A DNA stretch of 64,000 nucleotides from Acanthaster planci. Lineage: Eukaryota > Echinodermata > Asteroidea > Valvatida > Acanthasteridae. The stretch is taken from positions 3,896-67,895 of the forward strand of contig NW_019091361.1 of assembly GCF_001949145.1 (NCBI RefSeq), given 5' to 3'. Shown piece after piece: positions 21,652 through 33,783 of this stretch (positions within the stretch are counted from its first letter, which is position 1; every line of letters starts with the position of its first letter). The notes under the pieces were generated by a model, which worked only from the letters and a program-made list of their open reading frames with translations, was not told the DNA's origin and searched no databases. A program made the position numbers and the translations under genes.

Positions 21652-24600
21652 CTAGCCAATTACATTGGACATCGGCCGACAAGGTCGCGGAGAAATCAAC
21701 GTAATTTAACCATAAAGTTTTATTTTATTTAACAAAGGGGCATTTTACATATTAATATTCAGAGGTTCTGAGTTCCAGAATGCTTCATGGATCTTCAGTC
21801 GAGTAGCTGTCACTAGACTCTTCTGGTCTGAACAGTTGCTTGCGTGTCCAGCCTGAATGGCATGTTATGTTCCAAATGAATTCATCACCATTGGGTTTGG
21901 CTTCCTCAGTTTACCATTCTATCGGCATTCCATTCCACAAATCAGTATTTCCTGGACCGCGTGGCAAACTCGATAGTTCCCGCAGCCAATTTATCGGCAG
22001 TCCCACGGCGACGAGTCCTTTTACATAAAACAAATGTACGTCATCTTGGACTCTTAATGCTTACATATTGACATCAAACTATTGGGACTTGAACTTACGA
22101 AGCAGCCTACTGACTTCAGAGAACTTGCTGTGTTCAGTAATCAGTACTCGAACACGCACTAGTTGGAGCGGCTCCATGGTAATTGTATCGTCTTTGCTGT
22201 ATAAACGAATCAATGGTAGTTTCGATCCACTCTGTCATTCCCGGCCACACGTGATTCATCAGGCCCAGATTTGATTGGTCACCGATTTGGGCTTTGCTAA
22301 TTGATGCCTATTGTCCGGCCTGGACGGGCCGAGCAAACAACACTGGCGCTCACCGCCACTCTTAAGCGTCCATTAGGGATTTACCGATTCAGGTTGATTG
22401 ACAGAGCTTAATTGACAAGGCATAAAGTACTCCACTCCAGCCCAGATGCATACAGAAGTAGCAAGGGATTGCTTGCTACTGTTCACTCGTTAGAAAGTGC
22501 AGGACTGACGGTGGAGTGCTGAAAAAAATCCGGGCTGCTGATGATGTGCACGGCGTCCTGTGTACTTTTCCACCCAGCTTCAGTTAGCAGCTGCCCGTGC
22601 TGAATGTTTTCACTCACTGCCTGCAGCTACGAAATGAAACTGGACACTTCTAAGATCTCACTCATGTAGGTTAGTGGGCTCTCGAATTTTAGTTCAAATA
22701 TTGTGTAGCTGGAGGAAGCTCAAAGCTAGTTAGTACTTGGTACAACCATGGTACAACCGCGTCCGCAGAATCTATACAGGTCATTATTCAAACAAGGAGA
22801 AAATCTTAAGTGCATACACCACACAGGGGATCCCGCTCCCGAGGATTCGCGGCTGAAGGAAGCACACAATATGAGAGGTCAGCGATGTTTCATTTTTTAC
22901 AGGCGCGGATTATGAATGCAATATCCTTTGGCTGTTTCTTTCTGTTCCTTTGCGAACCAGTGTTTCTTGTCTTGGGGTGAACGCTGGGTAATGTCAATCT
23001 CAATTGAAGATGGCACTCATCAAATCTATGCGCAGGTAATTCCACCGCCGAATAGGCAATTACCACAAATGGTTTTAGTGTATAGGGTTATCCCCATAAT
23101 GGACTCTAGTTGCATCATGTCTGAAAGGCAAAACCGCATTCAAATTGCGAGGTTTTTTTCTTGTGTGCATGCAGATATAGCGGATGCATGTCACGTCTCT
23201 GTTAAGTGACGTCCAAATTCACCAATTTTGACGATCGACTAAGCCCCACAGCGTGACCCAAAACTGTCGGTGTCAACGGCCATTATAACCTTCCATGTAA
23301 TCCAGTATCTTGCCGTGTCGCTCTGTGAAAATGGAAACAAAGCGGAGGTCACAGAATTGGTTGGGAGAGTAGAAAATGAAAGAAAACTTTGACAATTATA
23401 AAGCCAAATTGCCTACAACCGGAAATGTAACCCCGTCGATTTGTTTTTCTGAATTTCATTCGTGGGAAAATCAGGAGAAAGGGATAGATGACAAGAATTT
23501 AAAATGACTGTATAAAAGCAGGGAAAACTTTGGAGTCCAAAGTAGCCTACAAGCCTTTTCATCCTGGCCCGAAAGCGAACACCGACTCAAATTTGTGACG
23601 TTTGATCTAATATTTACGCTGCAAATCCTCAACTGCATAATACTTTTCAGCGCAGCGAATCTCGCTGCAAATGTGTTGTGACGTCACATTTTCAAAGTAC
23701 ATGTATATAAACCTGACACAGGCCTTGGTGAAATTTCTGACGGGACATACCCGGAGGCAAATATTTTTGAAGGGGCACTGAAAGAAACTGAACACTGGCT
23801 TCTACATAACTTGAATGTAATTCGCAATTTCAAACAGTGGTGGCCCTCGGGGGGAAAAATATTTCCGCTGGACGGGGGAACGTGAGTTCCCCCCCTCCCT
23901 GTACATGTATATAGTTACGCCACTGGTCAATGTTTTTCAGAGTCTTTTTTGTGACATGTTCAGTCTAGTGACAATGAGAATTGCTGTGTTGAACTGAAAG
24001 GTACCCCGAATTCCTTTTTACGGTTTAGAAGAAAATGTATAGTGGAGAGGGCTTTGCACCCTTTTGATCCATTTGGGCACTTAAAGCCGCCAATTGAACA
24101 ACCACTTCAAAGACAGCAGATCAAAATTGCCTCGGACAACTTGATTTTTTCCCACCACTTTGCAATACACTGGATAAAATTCACCGGAGACTGACCGTGC
24201 CAGAGTGCTGACACCGCAGGCATCTCGACGGCAACCTGATCAGAGGAAATTGAAAAATATGACCCTTCACCTCCAATTTATATTGTTACATTTCTGCTCA
24301 GCAGTTGCCGAACGTCATCTTGTAAGGTTTCATAGACTTCCAAAAGACCAAAATCTGTGCTGTAAAAACTGAATGTAAATGTAATGTCCAAGAAATAAAC
24401 AATTAAATGAAAAGATGCTGCTCAAAGACGGGAGTAACCTAAAGGATACATTTAAATTGTTGTAAAAGCTATGGGAACTGATTTGTTAGAGGGTGTTTTA
24501 TCGTGGAAGGTTCTCTCCCAAAAAAAGGAGCTTGGGCCTACCATTAATAGAGGCCCCATAAAAATTTGTTTCACTTACATAATATCTAATTAATTTGTTT

Positions 24601-27600
24601 GTGGTCTCCCGTCTCTCTGATCACAAACGTCATAAGGGAAGAGGCCCTTGACATAGTGTAGTGCTGTTACATGCAGCGTACCAGTGTCTAGAGGAAGACC
24701 GACGTAAATCTGAAGTACGCGCTCAGATACTTTCTTACGACGCGTCGTAAGCTGTCGCACTACCATAATATTTTTTAAACTTGGTATGCATGAGTTTCAA
24801 TCCTTACAAGGTTTTTGATACGATCACACCTTCGTGCGTGTTTGCTCTTGCGATCACTGTAAGTGGGAAAGTTGATATTTTTGGCCTAGGGCCTAAGTTT
24901 TGGAAATTGTCATGAGAAGGTTATTCGTGTTTTATCGAACCGCTGGCGAAAAGGATGTCAAGACATCAATCAGTGAGAATGAATGACGGTTCGATAAGCC
25001 TAATAACAAACAAATTTGTACTTTTTGTGCTGAAGAAAAAGATGCAAGCTGTGCACTTTTGTTTAGACTGGTTCGTAAATCTATCATTTGCAGTTTGCAA
25101 GTAGTAACAGCGCAAACACAATCACTCAATATATACAAACGGGAAAGATTGAACTTGACACTTTTGACCAATAAGGTCCCTAACAGTTGCAGGCAGAGTA
25201 AAATGCTTTCTGTTGCCATTTTAAACAGAATGGGATTTATTTTATCCACGCAATTTTGAAGTCTCTATGTCACACATTGTACAGACGAATTTGTAAATGG
25301 AGATTAACGGGATAGACCCACTAGACACTCACAGGCTTGTTTTTGTGTCTGGGGTTCGTGGCCCTGCAAGAGACATCGTCAGTCGTCAATACTGACGTTA
25401 ATATCCACGACTAAAATTCACGACTTACCTCAAGTCGCCAAAATTGGCATCAATATTAGGCCTAACGATTGGTGATGTTCCTTCAAAGCCACTGTATTGG
25501 GGACTGTTAGCATCAGCACTACTTAATATGTGTTTTCCGACTCAAGTTGTGCAGTAATATATTTTCTTAAACCAAGCGACTTGGCTGATTTCACTTGTAT
25601 CTTATGCACATGCCCTAGCCCAACTGATGAACATGCTGAATTGAAGTTATTCTTGGAAGCAAATTGCGCAAAAGCGCAGACTGTGGCAAAAGTGGGTTTG
25701 CATCACAATGTACAAACACGGCCTTTATGTTTCACTTCAGATGTGAAATTACTAAACTCCACCCCTCCCCTTTGATCGTGCATGTGCTACTGGTACCTCA
25801 CACATCCAATCTTTCAACACCGGTGGAATAATAACCTTCAGTACCTGTGATAGGTGCAGTAATTATTGCAACTCGCGAATTAAGTTAAGGAGAAACCACT
25901 GCGTCTGAACCCATTCGAATCCAAGAGTCTCCACTTTTTTCGTCGTTTCTCTAATTTAAACCCCTCTTGTGTCGTCATCGCACTCAGAGAAGTGTCTATT
26001 CTTCTTAAGAAAGTAGAGTAAACTGCACATTCTACAAAAAACACGGACCAAAACTGACTTTATAGCCACAGGAATCGCAGTTGTGGCACTGAATTATCAC
26101 GTCAAGCGCAATGATAAACGCTCTTAAGAGTTAAGTACACTGTTTTAGACCTTCTACAAGTTGTTGCTGTGTGGATTTTTCAATTGCCATGCTAATATAT
26201 TCTGTTTCATGTTCGGTGGCGATTACAATTTTTCAATTAAGTGAAATAGTGTTTTCATTTCAGTCATTTTTTTAATGTGTCTTTTTCATTTTATTACATA
26301 CCCCTAAGTTCCATTTTATTTTCATTTCCTCGGTGTTTGACTTTTTTACTTAGGCCCTATTCGTATTTATATGTTGATTATAAGGTATAATGTTTATTAT
26401 TTGTCTTCATGTTTTTATTTTTGAAATTCAAACTTTGCCGATTTACATCAGTTTAACCTCAGTTATAAATCGTCCTCTGTAATCAACATTTTTTAAATAA
26501 CTGTAACGATGACAATTCATGTGGAACTTTAGAGAAGTGATAAATCGCTTAGAAACCTATCGATACTTCTCAAATGTTAAATATACCAAATGCATAAATT
26601 TTACAAACGAAATAATTTACTGTGCAGTGAATGAAAAAAAAATACATGTAGTTGTGCACCCAACCGAAGAGTGCACAATATTAACAGTTTGAGCCAGAAA
26701 TAAAGCTTTCATGCAACGTACATAAGGAGCCAACGCTGAACACTGGGTCAAATTAAAAAACTTTTTGTCTTCTTGTAGAATGGACAGTAGTGGAAGAAGA
26801 GACGTGACTTAAAGATGGATAGACACCACTTGGGATTGGTTAACCTCAGTCATTGATATCATGTGAAATAGTCATATTTGTAACCCGGAAACGCAATAAC
26901 CTAAATAGGTTTTTAGACTCTTTGGTGTGGCTAGAGGCTCTGCAGGTAAAAATAAAAACAAACGGTGCACGGTGCAGCTGCAGTGAATGTTGAGTGAAAG
27001 CTGAATGTTTCTTCCAAAAGGCTTGTAACAGTTTGAGTCGATCCCATGTAGACTGAATATTCGAATTCAAGGGGTGGACTCCTTGATTTGACCAAAGCTA
27101 GCACGTGTGAAAAGAAGAGAACGTGTAGATGATTCCATATGTACATTTATATTTTTGTACATTTCTGTATGTAGCCAAAGGAGCAAGCAAACTTAAGCAG
27201 AGGCGCAGTTTGCCGTGACGAATCGAAAAAGAAAGAGACACTCGGAATACGGTGCACTTGCTCGAGGTCGGAAAAGATTTCCTTCCTGAATGGCTTTTAG
27301 CTGGACTTGAAAAACTCTGAAGAGATTTGTGCCTGAGTTACAGAAATTAAGAAGTTGGGTTTATTTGTTCCTCTGTGTGTGCGGTACAGTCCCCTTGACG
27401 CATCCTACGGACTGAAAGTCTCACGGTAAAAAGTTTAAGAATCCCTACATGTAGTTTAGCGTTACAACGAGAGAAAGGGGCAAATAGGTCAAGACGTGTG
27501 TGATCTGTAAGTAATTATCCATTCGAAATGTATCCGTGTAATTTCATATTGTCGGCCATACAGGGCTAGGGGTGTTGAGCCAAGCGAGCCCGTTTGATGA

Positions 27601-30600
27601 TCATATGCTGCATTGAACTTCGCCTCGATCCAATAACAAAGTACGGTATGTCATACCAACTAGCCTCCACTGCATTGGCATCGAGTACAGCTACACCGTG
27701 TCCTGGGGCAAATTGGCCCAGAAATAACAAAATTATAGTCTAGGGTGAGATCGCTTACTGGTTTTCCAGAGGTTATCAAACGGAGCCGGCCCATTAAGGG
27801 AGAGAATGGATGCCCAGAAAAACTGTTGATTTGCCCGTATTGATTAGGTTTGAGAATGCCAGGTCAGATGCCATTACCCTGGAGGCACAAATAGCGTACT
27901 GCCTGACATGGTTGTAGAAAATGCATGAATAAAAACTGCAAGACCCCTAGTAAGCATTATTGAAATTATTGAAAATGTTAGTTTTTCAGGTTCAGTCAAT
28001 AACGAAAGTAACGGATGCCTCAGCACTTAGTCTATGCTGATCTGAATGCCTCGCCTATTTCACAGTCTCTCCTGCGTTCCCATGCGACGCTTTTAGAAAT
28101 ATTCCTTAGGGCGACAAAGTCTTCGAAGGTTTTAAATTTCATAAATTGTTTCCAAAATTCCAGTATTCCTTTCCTTTGAAACACGTTTGTTGTAGTAACA
28201 CTCTCTGGAATAAGAAATTTACTTTGGGTCCTTGTTAATTTGGTTTGAAATCGTGTGTTGACGACAGTAGATGAAAACATAGTTTCTTATGGTGGTGTAT
28301 GGTGGCTGAAAATTTTATTTGGTGAAGGGGATCTAGCCGAGTTTGGCGTGGGGAAATTATCACGAGAAACAGTTGCAGTTGCGTGGTCGTGTGTTTCAGC
28401 AATCTCTGCAGTGGAGATAATGGAACTTTCTTGAAAACACTTCTCATGTCCGAATTCTTCCATGTCTAAACCCGCAGGTGCAAACTCAACTTGATTGAGT
28501 GGTGTGAGAACAGGAAAGACAAATAAACGAGAGGTTAGGGTATCATATTTGTGGTATTATTTTGCCACGGCGGCGAGCGACAATAGGGCAAGGGCACGCA
28601 ACCAGCCATGCTGCGCTGGGGAGCTCAAGCGCACGTGTACCTTACAGGCCCTTAGGGAGAATGTGCTGTGGGAAACCGCTTGCTTCGGTTGTTAACGCCT
28701 CAGACAATGTTTAAAACCACAGTCACATCTGTCTTTGTGAGACAGAAATATCGAGTAGATAAACTCAGACAGAACTAGCAGCCCGCTTCTGTATAAACTA
28801 TATAGTCTTTACTTATTTCCGTTACTATCCTATATTTAGTCAGTGACCAAAATAAACACGGGATTCACAGGATCAGAAGCTTACAATTTCCCACCATGCT
28901 TTATTATAAAGACGTCTTATTACCAGAGAAAGATAACTCTCACCGCACACCGAAATTAACTGGAATCTAACTGGGTGATTACGTTTCAGTTTGATTCGCT
29001 TGAAAAACTCTTAAACGATTTTATATGGAAAAAAGAAATTTTTCTGCCTATCAAAATGTAATGCACAGGAGCAGCCTACGTACGGTATTGATTTTACTAA
29101 ACCTGCACGTAAAGAGATAACCAGCTCAATTTTATAAAACGGAGAAATTAAATTAGCTGTATATCAAAATAGTTCAACACGCGCAACAAAAATTTTTTAT
29201 CTGTTATTTCGTTTTCAACAGTTTTTGTCGCATAGAACGACCCAGTGACCCATCCTTTCATACTCTATAGGAATATGTCCTTGTCTTACCGAGATGTTTT
29301 GGTGTGTTACCTATTCTACTCAACTGAACCAGCGGGTATACAACGCGATCAGCAGACCGATTCTCGTCAGGCAGAGATATTTTGCTCATCAAAATGTTTG
29401 CAAAGGCGCATATTCCCAAACTGTCGAGCTTCTAGACAAAACACATTCAGTGACCATCATTAAATACAAATTTAACTCTTCACCTAGAATTTAATTGGAG
29501 CTATAGAATTGTGAGGGCGGAAAGGAACATTGATTTCGATTTTTCTCCTTTTTTGGCATTACACTGAAACGTTTCTGTAGTCTTAATATTTCATAACGCT
29601 AATCATTTCTTATAAATTTGCCTTGATCTGAATTTAAACTACCGGTAATGGAAAGGAAAAACAAATATGATTGGGTGAGAACATTATATTGATTTTATTC
29701 GAACATTATCATTTTATATAAAGGTTCATTCTCCTTTACTTTTTTCATCCTTCTTTCAGTAGTCCACATTATTCATTCGCCTTCTACGTCACTATCGATG
29801 AACGGACGAGAACCGGTCGATTCTCTGGATTCACCGCAGACTATGAACACAAACAAGACGGAGACATCTGCCACACGTGTAATGCTAAATTGTTGTGTGA
29901 GGACAGACGTATATGACAGAATTATATACAATCTGGACGGGCCTGACCTCGTTTCATTTTAGTGAAAATTAAATATCTTTAGTCCCGTTTGTTATCTGTT
30001 CGGCCTGAGGGACAACTGCAGAAGTACAACACGGCAGGTTCACCATTTTCAATTTATTACATGAAGACGCTCTCCACATGCATTTTTTATTCCAAATTTG
30101 ACCCCATTATCAAATACACTCATCGGTCCCCATTTGCCATGTTCGTGAGTTTATGTTTATTTTTTCATGCCGTTCCATGAGCATGGAATCGAGTTGCTGA
30201 AGGGAGATGTGTATTTGGGGGCTACACGGAGCAGAATGCATAAGGGGGAGAGTCAAAGCCACTGCATCCACACGAAAAGTGATAATTTTCGAAAAATCAA
30301 TGCACTTTTTCACTTTTCATACCTGCCAGAAAATAGTCAGACCACACCAAGCCCATTGTCTTCAGTGTAATTTTACAAAGTTCACTGAGGATTGGCTGGT
30401 AACCTATAAGTTGAAAGTTCAGCTCGGTTCTTCTGTTAAATTTATTGTTGTCCTCGGTCATTTTCACAAGCATGGGTTCAAGAGGTGATTTATTAGTGTT
30501 TTTTTCCACCAGGGCGCTGTCATGGGTCACTGTAATCATCGTGGCAAACGGCTCGACCACACAGGCTTTCCGAGCTGATCGGGGTGTGTTTATGCTCCAC

Positions 30601-33600
30601 ACCAACCACGACGTTGTTCCCAGTTGTGTGGCGGGGGGGCGTAAGGGGGCGTGGGGGCGCACGCCCCCTCATAAAAAATCATCGCCCTCAAGTCGCTTCC
30701 CCCCTTTGCATTTCAGAAACCGTACACATGCATTTCACTATGTGATCACGATTATGTACATGTATATGTCCAAGATCCAGTCACCCCCCCCAATTTAGCG
30801 TGAAGCCCCCTATCGGCCTCCTGTGCTCAGAATCCTGGCTACGCCGCAGCTTGATCCATCCCCCACCACCCTCCCCGGGTGACCCAAGTTCGGCACCTCC
30901 ACAGCAGATCATTCAATATAGACTGACATTAACTTCACGTGAAATGCATCTGGATTGATGGCATTTTATTGTCAGTCGTTATTCAAGACGCTTCAAAGTC
31001 CTTAGATATGATAATATACGTCTAATAATAAGTGTAATGCACATATCCGACAGTAATGCTGCCTAAGTTGCTATTACAATCAATATTATTCTCGCTAATC
31101 CGGCTACGGGACCAATAATTATTTATCCAGCGCAGGTCCAGCCCTTAACGCTCACACTCCAGTTTGGAGAAAGATCAAGCTGAAAAAATTTACCGATGAC
31201 CCTATCACATTAGCTGGAATTAGATCCATGGTTGGGAGTCACAAGCCCTTGCAACTAGATGAAACTTCTTATTGTTAGCACGGACGATGCGCAGGAAACA
31301 GGTACTCATTTTCACCATGCACCGTTGTTAAAAACTATAGATTCTTTTTCTGCTCGATTGCTGCGTGTGCGTCTGGGGCAAACTCGATTCACGATTCACC
31401 TGAAGCATTGTCACCGTTATTATTAACAATCGTTTAGAAAATAAAAGTAGAGAGCATATTTCTCATTTATTCTCTTCCCCATTCTGGTACTGTTTAATTG
31501 TTTTGGCAAAAATTGTCCTACTCCCCTCCGGCAGAGCTTGCTGATCAAAAGAGCCGATTCCAGTTTTACAATCTCTTGAGAGAGTGTCTGTTTTCGTTGG
31601 CAACCCTGATTAGCCTATTAAGTTGGTCCATCTGTCGAAATGGTAATCCACCTACACAAAAATGTACAATATCCTCTCGGACTGGGAGATCAAGTAGAGG
31701 AAAAAAATTGTGCTGTTGAAACAGTTTTGGAAATAGAAACCAAATTGCAATGGCCACAGCAAGTACATGTTGTGGGGTTGAGAGGTGGATAACCTTTTGG
31801 GAGAGGGGTCAAGTAGGTAATAGAACCACCTATCTTATTGCACGGATAATGTAATATGATGTATAAGTCATTTCAGCAACTCTCCCATCAGAATCGTGTG
31901 ACAAGCCATTGTCGTTAGTATGACAAGTACGGTTTTACATCTTGCTGGCACACAGCTGACAATAACTCGAGACAGTCTAGATGACGCGTTATAATATACC
32001 ATTCTCATTTTTGACCGAGAGATTGATATTAAAGTGTGCGCTTTCAGAGAGCAATTTTGGGTGTGAAAATATAGGTATTCAAAATAATGAATAGACTATG
32101 CTGGTAGATTCAGCTTGGCACCTTCGCTCATCCTTTGCTGTTAAAGTTATAAAATAGTGACCCAACAAAAGCGGAGAGATACAGGCATGGGGTGACGTGC
32201 CGTTTCATATCTGCGGCTCTCTTCATGCAGCTGCTGGTACAGCTGCGGTAGGCAAAGACGATACTTGCTTTCAGTATGCAAGGACACCAAATGCCAATCT
32301 TTGCTCGCACCAAACAGACACAATGTGGCCTTCCCGTTTTATTGATGTTGTGCGTCAATTTGATCGACAGAAGCAGTCATCCTGGCCACCCCGCAAACCC
32401 CGCCTGATCAATTAACGTAATTTGTAAAGGGCCTCGCTTTATAACGACAGGTGGAACGAAAGCAAATAACAAATGGCCGTAAGGCAGAAAGACAGCAAAA
32501 TAGGCGTACAGTAATGTTGGGATATACCAGCTGTTTTGTTTTTCTTCGAGCAACTAAATTGAGGAGTTCCAGTTTATTTTACGACGCAGAGTTGGAACAG
32601 TGATTGACAAGATTAAACAGCAAAATGATTTAATTTGAATGAAAATTCCAAAGTCCTTTTATTTTATTTGGATATAACATTTGCCTTGTCACACAAAAGC
32701 ATTTCGTGTGATCCATTATTAAGACCTCCCTGTCCATTAAGTTACAGCTTAGAGTAATGAAAAGGTTGAATGCTACCAGGAATTGGTACTGGTAGGCTGT
32801 GAATAAAAGAGTTATAAGAAGGGGTGGATCCAGGAATTTTTCCGGGGGTGGGGTCGGAGATTAATTTTTTATTTTTTTTTTTGTGGCTCAGCGGAAAAGA
32901 TGATGAAACATTACATGACAGACACTGTTTACAATGCTATTGGTGCATTTTTTCACTTTTTGTTTTAATTTCCCAATTATTTTCACTTTTCTCCGTTTCT
33001 TGGAGGGATGGAGTTTGATCCCCACTACCGGATCCGCGGTTTATAAGTAGTGAATTTTTTGTTTAAGCGTTATTTTAATCTGGGGGATGCTATTCTTGGT
33101 GAAGTAATTGTACGAATGAGGTAAACTGTCACGATCTGCCCCTCATTTTAATGGAAAGTTTGAGAGCTGTACAATTCCATCTCCTCGAGGCCTCCCATTT
33201 TATCTTCTAAATACAAAATGTTCCAGAGAGGGAGTCTTGCACGTTTTATTCACAGGGGGCTCCTCTATGACCCTATACTGTCAGAACTGACACATACATC
33301 CACGCGCTGCAGTCTGGAAGCTATCAGCTTTGTGATTGATGCGAGGCCATTGCCGCTCCGTCTGTCGGCACGTCTCGGCATGATAAACACCGAGACGCCC
33401 AATCCTCTCACCCGGTGTTAGAATGAAATTGACCGCAAATGGAGGACGATGAATTGCTTTCCTTGGCCGTTATGACCATGGGGATCCCCTGCATGGGAAT
33501 GATCATAGGGATCCCTTGCACGAGATACAGAGGTTAGTACATCGTGAACTCTGCGGTACAAATCCAAGGTGTCAATTGCCAAAGTGCCTCTCTTTATGCT

Positions 33601-33783
33601 AAAATAAGACACAAAAGGAATGATTTATGGATGCTTAAAATGAATCAGTGAATGACCAATTCTACCAATATGAACTTTATAGCAGTTCGCAGTGTCAAAG
33701 GAAGCTCACAGAGGCTACATTATATCCGAGTTAAGCCGAAGTTATTCTTCGTTCAATTTTACCTCAAAGTAACAAGCTGGAGT
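21652..33783. other. 12-kb gene-poor region 5' of the kinase gene
   Basis: I find no supportable gene here. The open frames are short and mostly begin at non-ATG codons. G-rich repeat fragments occur at about 23.84-23.93 kb, 30.62-30.84 kb and 32.82-33.04 kb. Several GC-richer, non-repetitive blocks stand out (about 21.84-22.45, 27.55-27.93, 28.55-28.70, 31.05-31.22, 32.16-32.42 and 33.22-33.61 kb). Because the kinase gene is transcribed leftward, this is its 5' flank and the likeliest place for its promoter and enhancers. It is also the 3' flank of lipase C. Confidence 0.4.
32819..33044. repeat. dispersed repeat with GGATCC-containing inverted ends
   Basis: The left end GGGGTGGATCCAGGAA and the right end, read in reverse (CCGCGGATCCGGTAGTGGGG), are related inverted ends around a T-rich core. 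A similar pair of ends bounds the element at 61.93-62.16 kb. There is no coding capacity. Confidence 0.4.

Noticed and set aside
30445-30798. Open frame of about 117 codons
   Set aside because: It crosses a G/C-run repeat (the CAGTGGCGTA-type family) and has low-complexity translation; no domain is recognisable.
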